Notes: generated from the sequence alone by a model not told the origin. DNA of 64,000 nt from Rhodoblastus sp. (GCF_019449565.1 NZ_JAGRPM010000006.1:1-64000); one strand, 5' to 3'. Shown: positions 1-8,044, counted from the stretch's first letter. Program-made: numbers and translations.

Positions 1-69
1 CGCTTCAAGGCCAGCGCCGCAACCGCAAAAGGACGAAAGGAGAAAGCCAATGCCTTGACCAAAACCTGA
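1..69 (+). CDS. C-terminal tail of a probable IstB-like transposition ATPase (partial)
   Basis: An open frame enters the window and stops at 67-69 after 22 codons. The tail is basic and Lys/Ala rich and begins RFKAS, compatible with the C-terminal tail of the IstB helper ATPase of IS21 elements. It lies directly inside the IS end at 90-139, where istB would be expected. No catalytic motif is in view, so the assignment is by position and composition only. Confidence 0.4.
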   Translation, partial: RFKASAATAKGRKEKANALTKT

Positions 70-139
70 CCGCAGGAACATAAAAAGGCGGGTCACTTCT
101 CAGTGAAAATCCCGGGTCAGTTCCAAACGGAAATCAACA
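1..139 (+). mobile_element. Terminal part of an IS21-type insertion sequence
   Basis: The right end of an insertion sequence enters from the left edge of the window. Two imperfect direct repeats of about 22 bases, both starting GGGTCA and ending GAAAATC or GGAAATC, lie at 90-111 and 114-135. The element ends in ...AACA at 139. Several short terminal repeats and a CA-3' terminus are typical of IS21-family ends. The bases from 140 onward continue the reading frame of an amidohydrolase on the minus strand, which fixes the junction near 139/140. The family call rests on the end structure; the transposase body is outside the window. Confidence 0.6.
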
Positions 140-875
140 GGCCGTTGCTGTCTCTGCCGAACTTCCCGCCGGCGGGATCGGCGGCATCCTCGGCAATTCC
201 GGCAATCTCGAGAGCCTTGCTGTTCACATAGCTGAAGTGCTGGCTCGCCGAGAGCACGAACACCGGATTCTGGGGAGCGATCCTGTCGAGGTCCTCGCGC
301 AGAAGCGCCCGATGTCCCGGCATCAGCGCGGTATCATATAGCTGGCCGATCACCCAATCGCCCGGCTTGGCCTTCGCGGCGGCAGCAGCGATCTTGGCGA
401 GCACCTCGTCGGCATCCTTGTTGGCGAAGGGAGACAGATCGAGGAACAGGTTGAACGTCGACGACGATACGATGTGCACGTGCGGATCGACGAAACCGGG
501 AAGGATCGCCTTGCCGGTCCGGTCAATCACTTTCGTACCGGGCCCCTTGCGCGCCATGACCTCCTTGAGGCTGCCGACGGCCACGATCTGCCCATTGGTC
601 ACAGCAACCGCCTCTGCGGACGGTTGCGCATCGGCGACCGTCACGACATCGCCGATCAGGATCGCGTCTGCCGGCCCCGCCTGAACCAGCGCGGCCTGAA
701 ACTGAAACAAAGTGTCGGGGGACCCCGCCAGCGCCAGGGTCGGCAAGGCCGAGGCCGCGGCCGTAACCGCCGTTGCAACCATCGCCTGTCGTCGCGTGAG
801 GCCCATCCCGCGGCCAAAACTGAAGATTTCGGCGAGCGCTGGGTGGCCGCAACAACCGCAGTTGAAAAGCCGCAT
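117..875 (-). pseudogene. Truncated Tat-exported amidohydrolase (family 3, YtcJ-like), interrupted by an IS
   Basis: The frame encodes the first roughly 245 residues of a metal-dependent amidohydrolase. A short Cys-containing N-terminus (CGCCGHPA) precedes a Tat-type signal with TRRQAM and a hydrophobic Ala-rich stretch. Then come the amidohydrolase strands (GQIVAVGS) and the first metal-binding motif in GFVDPHVH. The protein stops at about 252 residues, against about 550-610 for the family, and its last residues, LLISVWN, are read from the IS end at 117-139. The remaining metal ligands and the barrel are missing, so it cannot be functional. A full-length relative of the same export type sits at 36434-38278. 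Confidence 0.85.
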
Positions 876-1368
876 CTTGTCCTCGCTTCGCCAAGACAGT
901 CCGACCCTACTAATACCAGCGGCGTTATAGGTCGTAAAGAAACGAACGTTGAAAGGCGCGCGGGGTAATAAGATTTAATTCGTCATCGTCCAGATGCCGA
1001 CCAACAACCCCTTCGTTACGACGAACCCGTGAGGCCGAACGCCTCATGCGGCCCACGTGACGTGTGTCGGACGAAGTGCGAGACCAGCCGCTGGACGCCC
1101 ACTTTGGCGATCCGCGATGACCGCTACACGTCGATCTGAGACGGTCAGCGAACATCGTGCGGATGACGCCTTCGAGCCGAACCCGGACAAAATCAGGCTT
1201 GTGCGGCGCGACGCTTGAAGCGGGTTCACATTCCGCCCGCGCCCGGCGCGTTCATGCCGCGCCAGTCCGGCGTCACGACCGCATTGGTCAAACTGCAACC
1301 TTCGCAGCCGGTGGGCGCGCGCCTATGCGATCGGACAGCGCTGGGCGTTTCCGCTTTGACCGATGGCG
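876..1368. other. Intergenic, no supported gene
   Basis: About 490 bases with only short overlapping open frames on both strands, none with a plausible ribosome binding site plus a recognisable protein. No RNA gene or strong terminator is visible. It lies upstream of the broken amidohydrolase and downstream of the small secreted peptide gene, in a patch that looks rearranged. Confidence 0.5.
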
Positions 1369-1548
1369 TTAGTACCGACGAACGCGTCGGCGGACGGTCC
1401 GGCGTGCAGAGCCGCGCGTGCCAACATAAACAGCTTTTTCGATTAACGGAGCGCCAACGTTCGTTTCCTGCAGCGCGCGAATCGGCAGGGCCGCGACGGG
1501 CTCGGCGAGAAGGGCGATGGCGGCAAAGGCGAGGAGCAGTTTCTTCAT
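1369..1548 (-). CDS. Small basic secreted peptide
   Basis: A 59-residue protein beginning MKKLLLAFAAIALLAEP, a clear Sec signal peptide with probable cleavage after VAA near residue 20. The mature part is about 38 residues and ends in an Arg-rich tail (RRTVRRRVRRY). A GGAGG ribosome binding site lies 8 bases before this ATG. A longer frame starts nine codons upstream but lacks such a site. Function is unknown; short exported peptides with Arg/Val-rich tails are common and uncharacterised in Hyphomicrobiales. No partner gene is adjacent. Confidence 0.55.
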   Translation of the reverse strand: MKKLLLAFAAIALLAEPVAALPIRALQETNVGAPLIEKAVYVGTRGSARRTVRRRVRRY

Positions 1549-1863
1549 AATGGAAGCCTCCGGTAGTGGCGACAAAAGATGCGCGCCACGTCCTCGGCGG
1601 TCAACATCCGCTTACCGGACGGCTGATCTGGATCAAACGACACCCAAACACGACGACGGCTTCTTCGGGGGCCGTTTTTCGTTGCGGCTGGCGCGCGTAG
1701 CAGGAATCGGTCGGGGAAGCTGGCGAAAACCCGGCGACAGGGCTCGAAGCGTGAATTTTTATGTTCGGGCACGGACGCGCGAATTTTGCCGGAGTGACGC
1801 TCCGGTGACGCTCAGTCTCCCGTGATGCCGCTGCCGATTCTCTAGAAAACCCTGAAAAAACAA
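1549..1863. other. Intergenic, no supported gene
   Basis: About 315 bases between the small secreted peptide gene and the tRNA-Val fragment. Several short frames overlap here on both strands, but none has a good start signal or recognisable content. Nothing else was identified. Confidence 0.5.
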
Positions 1864-1913
1864 TGGTGGGCGATATAGGGATCGAACCTATGACTCCACC
1901 CGTGTGAAGGGTG
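1864..1913 (-). pseudogene. tRNA-Val(CAC) 3' half (anticodon arm to CCA), candidate attachment-site relic
   Basis: On the minus strand the sequence folds as a 5-bp anticodon stem CACCC/GGGTG with loop TTCACAC (anticodon CAC, valine), a 5-base variable loop, a perfect T arm (ATAGG TTCGATC CCTAT), the acceptor 3' strand ATCGCCC, discriminator A and encoded CCA. The D arm and the 5' acceptor strand are absent: immediately upstream is an unrelated inverted repeat. Tyrosine integrases that target tRNA genes leave exactly such a 3' duplicate at the far end of an inserted island. The intact tRNA-Val is not in this window. Confidence 0.75.
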
Positions 1914-1942
1914 GGGTTTTGGTGCGGCGCGTACCAAAACCC
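1914..1942. repeat. Perfect 10-bp inverted repeat abutting the tRNA-Val fragment
   Basis: GGGTTTTGGT (1914-1923) and ACCAAAACCC (1933-1942) form a perfect 10-bp stem with a 9-base loop. The repeat begins directly at the break point of the tRNA-Val fragment, where the D arm should be. No T tract follows on either strand, so it is not an ordinary terminator. It could be an integrase or excisionase binding site, or a recombination scar. Confidence 0.7.
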
Positions 1943-2136
1943 TCTTGGCGTCAAATGAAAGCGGCGAAAATATATGGCAGCTTAAAAAGTGACGATGGCC
2001 AAAACAAAATTGATGCCAGGGACGCCTCGAATCGTAACCATTCGTTTTAATGCAATCAATGGGCAAGTCATCGTTTCGGAACGCGAAACGCCTTAATCAA
2101 AAACGCAGAAAGCTGGTAGGCGCGCCTAACGTGGGA

Positions 2137-2595
2137 TCAGCTTGATTTCGGAGCGTCCGGGGCTGTCTTCTCACCGAGGGCCTCGACAATTAGGCGTGAG
2201 CCGCGAACCGCACGCACGCGAACGGGCGCGCTTTCCGGCAGTTCCGGCCCATCGGCCAGCCAGACTGTGTCTCCAACCCGCACCTTGCCGCTGCCGTATT
2301 GGATTGGCACCGCTACCGTGCCGCACAAGCCGACCATTGCGTAAGCGCGTTCGTTCAAGTCGAAGTCTAAGCTAGTACGGTTTGCAGTGCGATAGACGAA
2401 CCAGCCTAGTATTGAACTGACAGCAGAAAATGCAAGAAACAAACCAAGCTGGGCTTCTAATGAGAATTGATGTAAAATAGTAAGTAACGTCATCGCCGTT
2501 GCACCCAATGCGATCCAGACCAAATAAACGCCGGGCGCATGCAGTTCGGCTAACCCGAGGAAAATGGCGATGCCCGCCCACATAAACCAAGGCAT
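2137..2595 (-). CDS. NfeD-like membrane protein
   Basis: A 152-residue protein with two to three hydrophobic segments in residues 5-70 and a C-terminal soluble part with the OB-fold signature of NfeD proteins (GLCGTVAVPIQ near 95, then GDTVWLADG and RVRAVRGSRLIVEA). NfeD proteins are membrane partners of stomatin/prohibitin (SPFH) proteins. Here the gene follows the SPFH gene with an 8-base gap, so the two are almost certainly co-transcribed. It is the short NfeD form without the ClpP-like protease domain. Codon use is visibly less GC-rich than in the genes from 4 kb onward, which suggests separate acquisition together with its neighbour. Confidence 0.88.
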   Translation of the reverse strand: MPWFMWAGIAIFLGLAELHAPGVYLVWIALGATAMTLLTILHQFSLEAQLGLFLAFSAVSSILGWFVYRTANRTSLDFDLNERAYAMVGLCGTVAVPIQYGSGKVRVGDTVWLADGPELPESAPVRVRAVRGSRLIVEALGEKTAPDAPKSS

Positions 2596-2603
2596 GGCTG
2601 ATT

Positions 2604-3605
2604 TTAGCTCCCTTTCGCGATCCCCTGCCTAGCCAGCTCAGAGATGTTGCCTTCTAACGATTCCATTTCGGTTAATTTTGAGTCGGATTTACCTCGTCCG
2701 AGCCCCTGCTTAACCAAATCAGCAACGCCGCCAACCATACCTACGAGTGCGCTTGTCTCAATCGGCATCAACACAAGTTTGGTATTTGACGATTGACCGA
2801 TTTGGCTAAGCGCCTCAACATATTTCTGCGCCACGAAATAATTTAGCGCCTGCACATTGCCGCCTTCGACTGCCCGCGAGACAGACTCGGTGGCACGTGC
2901 CTCTGCCTCAGCCAATCTCTCGCGGGCTTCGGCATCCTTTTGCGCGGCGGACAAGCGACCTTCCGCGGCAAGAATCTGAGACTGCTTGTCGCCTTCTGCC
3001 TCGAGGATTGCAGCCTGTTTGATACCCTCTGCGCGCAAAATGGCTGCACGCCGCTCACGATCCGCGGTGAGTTGCTTTGCCATCGCAGATAATACGTCTT
3101 CCGGCGGACGCACATCCTTGAGTTCCACGCGTGTCACCTTCGTTCCCCACGCTTCGGTAGCGGCATCGAGGACGCGTAGCAGCCTTTCGTTGATTTCGTC
3201 CCGCTTAGAAAGGGTTTCATCCAGATCAAGAGCGCCGATTGCGGTGCGGATATTGGTCATCGTTAGGTTGCTGACGGCTATTTGGAGATTTTGGACCTCA
3301 TAAGCAGCACGGCTCGCGTCAATCACTTGATAGAAAACAATGCCGTCAACGATCACGGACGCATTGTCCTTAGTGATGACGTTCTGCGGTGGGATTTCCA
3401 GGACTGTTTCCTGGACGTTGAGCTTGCGGCCAATAAGGTCGATGAAAGGATTAATCATCCGAAGGCCTGGCTGCAGAGTAATACGGTAACGTCCGAAACG
3501 TTCCACCGTCCATTGAAATCCTTGCGGAACTTGACGTATAGCACGCGAAATAACTGCAAAAAAAATAACGAGCAACAACACAAGAAATATCAAAAGCCCG
3601 TCCAT
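2604..3605 (-). CDS. SPFH/stomatin-like protein (paraslipin, QmcA type)
   Basis: A 333-residue protein with one N-terminal membrane anchor (residues 2-22, DGLLIFLVLLLVIFFA) followed by the SPFH domain: VPQGFQWTVERFGRY, LQPGLRMINPFIDL, and IRTAIGALDLDETLSKRD near 115-135. An Ala/Glu-rich coiled coil spans about 185-245. The C-terminal GNVQALNYFVAQKYVEAL segment is typical of paraslipins. Such proteins form large membrane-bound rings that organise membrane microdomains and regulate proteases. It forms a two-gene unit with the downstream nfeD gene. Confidence 0.92.
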   Translation of the reverse strand: MDGLLIFLVLLLVIFFAVISRAIRQVPQGFQWTVERFGRYRITLQPGLRMINPFIDLIGRKLNVQETVLEIPPQNVITKDNASVIVDGIVFYQVIDASRAAYEVQNLQIAVSNLTMTNIRTAIGALDLDETLSKRDEINERLLRVLDAATEAWGTKVTRVELKDVRPPEDVLSAMAKQLTADRERRAAILRAEGIKQAAILEAEGDKQSQILAAEGRLSAAQKDAEARERLAEAEARATESVSRAVEGGNVQALNYFVAQKYVEALSQIGQSSNTKLVLMPIETSALVGMVGGVADLVKQGLGRGKSDSKLTEMESLEGNISELARQGIAKGS

Positions 3606-3969
3606 TGCGGTTTCCCCGTCGTCTTAAAGTGACGACATAGCTATCCTGTCAAGCTGGGGGGTGCAAGGATCCTATCCTCCCGACAAGCGGGAGCGATCAT
3701 AATAAATTCTCGATGGGATAGGTGACATGCCGAAATAATAGACGTCTCAACGTCGAGGCGTTTCGTTCGGCCAACTCGCTGGTCGAGCCCATCTCGCCGC
3801 CATCCATCGAGCTATGGTCGGACGACCGCTGGATAGAACGCCCGACGAACTCAAGTGTCGACGAGCTAACGTCGCGTTTAATTGGCGGCTGCACTGCCAT
3901 CACTGCAAAGCGATATTGTACAAACATTGCACAAATTTTGCGGGAAATATCGTAACTGATTGATTTTAT
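3606..3969. other. Intergenic between the slipin gene and tRNA-Glu, no supported gene
   Basis: About 360 bases. Short frames exist on both strands (3722-3955 forward from a GTG; a reverse frame that runs into the tRNA), but neither shows a recognisable protein or a convincing start. The stretch shares the lower GC content of the nfeD/slipin block. The slipin promoter is presumably here, but no clear -35/-10 pair could be fixed. Confidence 0.5.
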
Positions 3970-4045
3970 TGGCGCGCCCAAGGGGAATCGAACCCCTGTT
4001 TTCGCCGTGAAAGGGCGACGTCCTAGACCGCTAGACGATGGGCGC
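3970..4045 (-). tRNA. tRNA-Glu(TTC)
   Basis: A complete cloverleaf on the minus strand: acceptor GCGCCCA pairs with TGGGCGC, the D arm contains TCTAGCGGTCTAGGAC, the anticodon stem TCGCC/GGCGA carries loop CTTTCAC (anticodon TTC), the T arm is CAGGGG TTCGATT CCCCTT, and CCA is encoded at 3970-3972. It marks the right edge of the accessory-looking first 4 kb; recJ begins its reading on the same strand just beyond. Confidence 0.95.
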
Positions 4046-4143
4046 GGAGCGCGAAGCGGCCGACCGCTTGCGAAGTGGGGCGACGTATAACTGCGGCAAT
4101 TCATGCTGGCAAGCCTTTCATCCCCTTCGCCGTGGATTTTTGT

Positions 4144-5952
4144 TCAGCGTCCCGGCCCCGGCTTGCAAATAGCCAGATCGACCAGCCGCGCGCTGACTTT
4201 GGTCCGTCCGCCCCAATGATCGAGCGAGAGCGAACAGGCAAGATGCGCCCGCTCGCCGCGCGCCTTAGCCAGAGCGGCGCCGATGGGCGATTGCGCGGCG
4301 CGAAAAGCCGCCAGCTCCAGCCGCGCGCCGTCGCCCGACTGCACCCGCAGCCGCAAATGATCCGCGCCAAAGGGCAACACGTCGACGATTCGATGCTCGG
4401 GCAGCACGAAAACCGGCTCGGGATTGCCGGAGCCGAAGGGCCCCGCCTTCTCGATTTCCTCAACCAAAGCCGGCGTGCAGGCGCTGGCGGTCAGCAGCCC
4501 GTCCACCGAAAGCCCGGCGTTGGCGCGGGCGCGGGCGACCGGCTCCGCGAGTCGCTCTTCGAGAAAGGACTGGAACGCGGCGAGCTGGTCGCGCCGCACG
4601 GTGACGCCCGCCGCCATGGCGTGGCCGCCACCCTTGGCGATCAGGCCCGTCTCGACCGCCGCGCGCACCACCTTGCCGAGATCCACGCCCGCAATGGAGC
4701 GCGCGGAACCGGTTCCGACCTCGCCGTCGAAGGCGATGGCGAAGGCCGGGCGTCCGAACAGCTCCTTCAGCCGCGAGGCGACCAGCCCGACAATTCCGGG
4801 CTGCCAGTCCGCTGCGGCGGCCAGCACAAAGGCGCCCTCCTCCGCTGGCCCCAACTGCTTGTAGGCCTCGCCCAAAGCCTCCTGCAGCATCTGCTTTTCG
4901 AGAATCTGGCGTTCGCCATTGAGCCGGTCCAGCTCGGCGGCGATGGCGCCCGCCTCCAGATCGTCGCGCAACAGCAGCAATTTGGCGCCAAGAGCCGCGT
5001 CGCCGATGCGGCCTCCGGCGTTGATGCGCGGGCCGAGCAAAAAACCGAGATGATAGGCGCGCGGCGGCCCGTTAAGGCCGGCGACGTCGGCGAGCGCACG
5101 CAAGCCCGCGCGGCCGCGCGACTTCATCAGCGACAAGCCCTTGACCACGAAGGCGCGATTGAGGCCCGTCAGCGGCGCGACGTCGGCGACCGTTGCGAGG
5201 GCGACGATATCGAGCGACGCCAGCAGGTCCGGCTCCAGCCTCTCGCGCCAGAAGCCGCGCCGGCGGAGCGCGCGGTTGAGCGCGACCAGCGCGACGAAGG
5301 CGACGCCCGCGGCGCAGAGCGCGCCCTGCCCTGAAACATCGTCCTGGCGGTTGGGATTGACCACAATCGCGTCCGGCAGGACCTCCGGCGCCTGATGATG
5401 ATCGAGGACAATCACATCCATGCCGAGCCTGCGCGCCTCGACGAAGGGTTCGAAACTGGTGGTGCCGCAATCCGCCGTGACCAGCAGCGTCGCGCCACGC
5501 GCGGCCAGCGCGCGGATCGCCTCGCTATTAGGGCCATAGCCCTCGGTAATCCGATCCGGAATGTGGATCAGGCGCGGAACGCCGCAATAATCGAAGAATT
5601 CCGCCAGCACCGCCGAGGAACAGGCGCCGTCCACGTCATAATCGCCGAAAATAGCGATGGTTTCCTGCCGTTCGACAGCGCGGACCAGTCGCTCCGTCGC
5701 CTCCTGCATCGACGTCAGCGTGAAAGGCTCAGGCAGCAGCGCGCGAAGGGTGGGATCGAGATGGGCCAGAGCCGTCTCGGGGTTGACGCCGCGCCCCGCC
5801 AGCACGCGCGAGAGCAGGTCCGGCAGGCCGGTCTGCTGCGCAATCGTCAAGGCCCGCGCGCCGCCTGCGGCGTCGAGCCGGTCGCGCCAGGGCCGTCCCA
5901 GCGCGCTGCTTTCGACGCCGAGCAGAAACCGGGCCTCAGACCCCATCGGCAT
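4144..5952 (-). CDS. recJ: Single-stranded-DNA-specific exonuclease RecJ
   Basis: A 602-residue DHH-superfamily 5'-3' ssDNA exonuclease of recombination and mismatch repair. The DHH motifs are present in order: FGDYDVDGACSSAVL near 100, LLVTADCGTTS near 160, VLDHHQAPEVLPDA near 180 and NPNRQDD. The DHHA1 motif GGGHAMAAGVTV lies near 440, followed by the C-terminal OB-type domain. Length matches the family. The start is uncertain: ATG at 5952 or the second ATG two codons later, neither with a strong ribosome binding site. The start overlaps the end of the upstream GST gene by 17 bases, which suggests translational coupling. Confidence 0.95.
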   Translation of the reverse strand: MPMGSEARFLLGVESSALGRPWRDRLDAAGGARALTIAQQTGLPDLLSRVLAGRGVNPETALAHLDPTLRALLPEPFTLTSMQEATERLVRAVERQETIAIFGDYDVDGACSSAVLAEFFDYCGVPRLIHIPDRITEGYGPNSEAIRALAARGATLLVTADCGTTSFEPFVEARRLGMDVIVLDHHQAPEVLPDAIVVNPNRQDDVSGQGALCAAGVAFVALVALNRALRRRGFWRERLEPDLLASLDIVALATVADVAPLTGLNRAFVVKGLSLMKSRGRAGLRALADVAGLNGPPRAYHLGFLLGPRINAGGRIGDAALGAKLLLLRDDLEAGAIAAELDRLNGERQILEKQMLQEALGEAYKQLGPAEEGAFVLAAAADWQPGIVGLVASRLKELFGRPAFAIAFDGEVGTGSARSIAGVDLGKVVRAAVETGLIAKGGGHAMAAGVTVRRDQLAAFQSFLEERLAEPVARARANAGLSVDGLLTASACTPALVEEIEKAGPFGSGNPEPVFVLPEHRIVDVLPFGADHLRLRVQSGDGARLELAAFRAAQSPIGAALAKARGERAHLACSLSLDHWGGRTKVSARLVDLAICKPGPGR

Positions 5953-6535
5953 CTATTTTTTGCGCGCGCAAAAAGGCCGGACGCGAATGGCAACGCTCCA
6001 GATAGGCGGAAAATTCCGGGCGCGGCTCCAGCATCTTGAAGACATTGATGACGAAATGCAGATCCGAGGCGATCAGCACGTCGGCGGCGGAAAATTTTTC
6101 GCCGAGCATATAAGGGCTCGTGGAGAGACCCTCCGTCAGGACATTAAAGACCTTGTCGAACGAGCCCCAGCCCGCCGAGCCTTCGGGAAGTTGGACATTG
6201 GCGAATTTCTGGGTGATCGCGGCCTCGATGCAGGAGCCGGAGAAGAACAGCCATTGCAGATAGCGCCCGCGCGCCGCCTCGCCGATGGCCGGCGCCAACC
6301 CCGCCTGCGGAAATTTTTCAGCCAAATAAGCGATGATTGCGCCCGATTCCGCTACGCAGGATTCGCCGTCCTGCAGCGCGGGCACTTTCTCCATCGGGTT
6401 GATGGCGTGGTAGGCGGGCTTATGCTGCTCGCCAGATTTCAGATCGATCCGCACGCGCTCGCAGGGCGCGCCGATCTCTTCCAGCATCCATAGAACCCGC
6501 AGGGACCGCGTCTGGGGCGCCCAGTAAAGCCGCAT
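5936..6535 (-). CDS. Glutathione S-transferase family protein
   Basis: A 199-residue cytosolic GST. The N-terminal thioredoxin-like domain starts MRLYWAPQTRSLRVLWMLEE, carries the cis-Pro region INPMEKVPALQDG, and has the glutathione-binding E-S pair in VAESGAIIAYLAEKFP near 63-78. The alpha-helical C-terminal domain contains the N-capping-box-like FSAADVLIASD. The start at 6535 is chosen because a strong AGGAGG lies 6 bases upstream; a longer frame from 6595 lacks this. The gene sits between homoserine dehydrogenase and recJ and overlaps recJ. The substrate is unknown. Confidence 0.9.
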   Translation of the reverse strand: MRLYWAPQTRSLRVLWMLEEIGAPCERVRIDLKSGEQHKPAYHAINPMEKVPALQDGESCVAESGAIIAYLAEKFPQAGLAPAIGEAARGRYLQWLFFSGSCIEAAITQKFANVQLPEGSAGWGSFDKVFNVLTEGLSTSPYMLGEKFSAADVLIASDLHFVINVFKMLEPRPEFSAYLERCHSRPAFLRAQKIDADGV

Positions 6536-6604
6536 GAATTCCTCCTCGCCTCGCTTAGGCGCGAACAAAATAGGAACATAACTACGCGGCGTCAAGCCGC
6601 GATA

Positions 6605-7903
6605 TCATTCCCGTTCGATGCGGATGACCTGCGGCTTTTCGGCGATATGACCGTCGGCGACAATGGCCGCGAGCGCCTCGCGCACCGAGGCTTCGGTGGT
6701 GGCGTAAGTAACCAGCACGACCGGCACGACGCTATCGTCGGCGGCGCAGCCGCGGCGCTGGACGATGCTTTCCAGCGAAATGCCGCGTTCGGCCATGCGC
6801 GTCGCAATAGCCGCCGCCGCACCGATGTGGTTGCGCGCCGCAAGCCGGATGTAATAGCCGCCCTCATGGCGCTGCATCGGCGACTTTTGCGCCGTGGCGA
6901 GATGATCGACCGGCAGGCCGAATGGCGCCGACCGGATGCCGCGCGCGATATCGGCGATATCGGCGACCACCGCCGAGGCGGTCGCCATGCCGCCGGCGCC
7001 GGGGCCAACCAGCGTCAATTCGTTGACGGCGTCGGCGTCCACGGTCACGGCATTTGTAACGCCCATGACCTGCGCGACGGGGGACGACAGCGGGACCATG
7101 GTCGGATGCACGCGCTGCTCGACGCCATGCGGCGTGCGCTGGGCGACGCCAAGCAGCTTCACGCGATAGCCCAGCTCGCGGGCGGCGTGGAGATCGGCCA
7201 GCGAAATATCCTGGATTCCCTCGATGCTGATCGCCTCGGCGTCGAGCTTCACGCCGAAGGCGAGCGAGGCGAGGATCGCGAGCTTGTGCGCAGTGTCGAA
7301 GCCGCCGATGTCGAAGGTCGGATCGGCCTCGGCATAGCCGAGCCTTTGCGCCTCGCTCAGGCATTCGGCGAAGGACAGGCCTTCCAGCTCCATCCGCGAG
7401 AGGATGTAATTGCAGGTGCCGTTGAGAATGCCATAGACGCGGGCGATACTGTTGCCGGCGAGACCCTCGCGCAAGGTCTTCACGATCGGGATGCCGCCCG
7501 CGACAGAAGCCTCGAAGGCCAGAGCGGAATGGTGCGATTCGGCGACGCGGGCCAGTTCCAGCCCATGTTTCGCCAGCAGCGCCTTGTTGGCGGTAGCCAC
7601 CGATTTCCCAGCCTTCAGCGCCGCCTCGACGCTGGAGCGCGCGCCGCCCTCGTCGCCGCCGATCAGCTCGACGAACAGGTCGATTTTTTCAGAGCGCGCA
7701 AGGGCGATGGGGTCGTCGAACCACTCGACGCCGGACAGGTCCACACCCCGGTCGCGCTTGCGATCGCGGGCGGAGACGCCGGCGACGACAATGCTGCGGC
7801 CCGTGCGGGCGGCGAGATCGCCCGCCTGAGTCTGAAGGAGGCGAACGACGGCGGCGCCCACCGTTCCGAGACCGGCGATCCCGACGCGCAAAACTTCACT
7901 CAT
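6605..7903 (-). CDS. hom: Homoserine dehydrogenase
   Basis: A 432-residue enzyme that reduces aspartate semialdehyde to homoserine with NAD(P)H, the branch point to threonine and methionine. The Rossmann motif GIAGLGTVGAAV is at residues 8-19. The catalytic domain contains TANKALLAKHG, ASVAGGIPIVKTLREGL, the family signature around GILNGTCNYILSRM, and EADPTFDIGGFDTAHKLAIL. A C-terminal ACT domain (YYIRLAARNHIGAAAAIA, residues about 350-430) indicates allosteric control, usually by threonine. ATG at 7903 has a GGGGA site upstream. It ends 69 bases before the GST gene. Confidence 0.96.
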   Translation of the reverse strand: MSEVLRVGIAGLGTVGAAVVRLLQTQAGDLAARTGRSIVVAGVSARDRKRDRGVDLSGVEWFDDPIALARSEKIDLFVELIGGDEGGARSSVEAALKAGKSVATANKALLAKHGLELARVAESHHSALAFEASVAGGIPIVKTLREGLAGNSIARVYGILNGTCNYILSRMELEGLSFAECLSEAQRLGYAEADPTFDIGGFDTAHKLAILASLAFGVKLDAEAISIEGIQDISLADLHAARELGYRVKLLGVAQRTPHGVEQRVHPTMVPLSSPVAQVMGVTNAVTVDADAVNELTLVGPGAGGMATASAVVADIADIARGIRSAPFGLPVDHLATAQKSPMQRHEGGYYIRLAARNHIGAAAAIATRMAERGISLESIVQRRGCAADDSVVPVVLVTYATTEASVREALAAIVADGHIAEKPQVIRIERE

Positions 7904-7997
7904 GTTCCGGTCCCCGCCAGATTTCAGGATTTGGCGGCGTTGTGCCTCATTTCGCGCGGGGGATCAATCTGACTCGCGGGCGGCAAGCCTCATTGAG

Positions 7998-8044
7998 GCG
8001 CGCTCAGGCGCGAATCATGCAAGCGCGCTCATGCGCGAATCATG
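7998..8044. repeat. Two-copy 25-base tandem repeat over a gene's stop codon
   Basis: The unit GCGCGCTCA(G/T)GCGCGAATCATG occurs at 7998 and again at 8023, a period of 25 bases with one mismatch in the core. The second copy contains the last four codons (MIRA) and the stop of the glycosyltransferase gene; the first copy lies just beyond the stop and repeats the same codons. This looks like a local slippage duplication of the 3' end of the gene. Confidence 0.7.

Noticed and set aside
1995..2096. 33-codon forward frame MAKTKLMPGTPRIV... just right of the tRNA-Val fragment
   Set aside because: No ribosome binding site of note and no recognisable family; too short to support without homologues.
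3697..4104. Reverse open frame of 135 codons
   Set aside because: It runs straight through tRNA-Glu (the familiar translated-tRNA pattern) and has no domain. Its 3' part alone has no good start.
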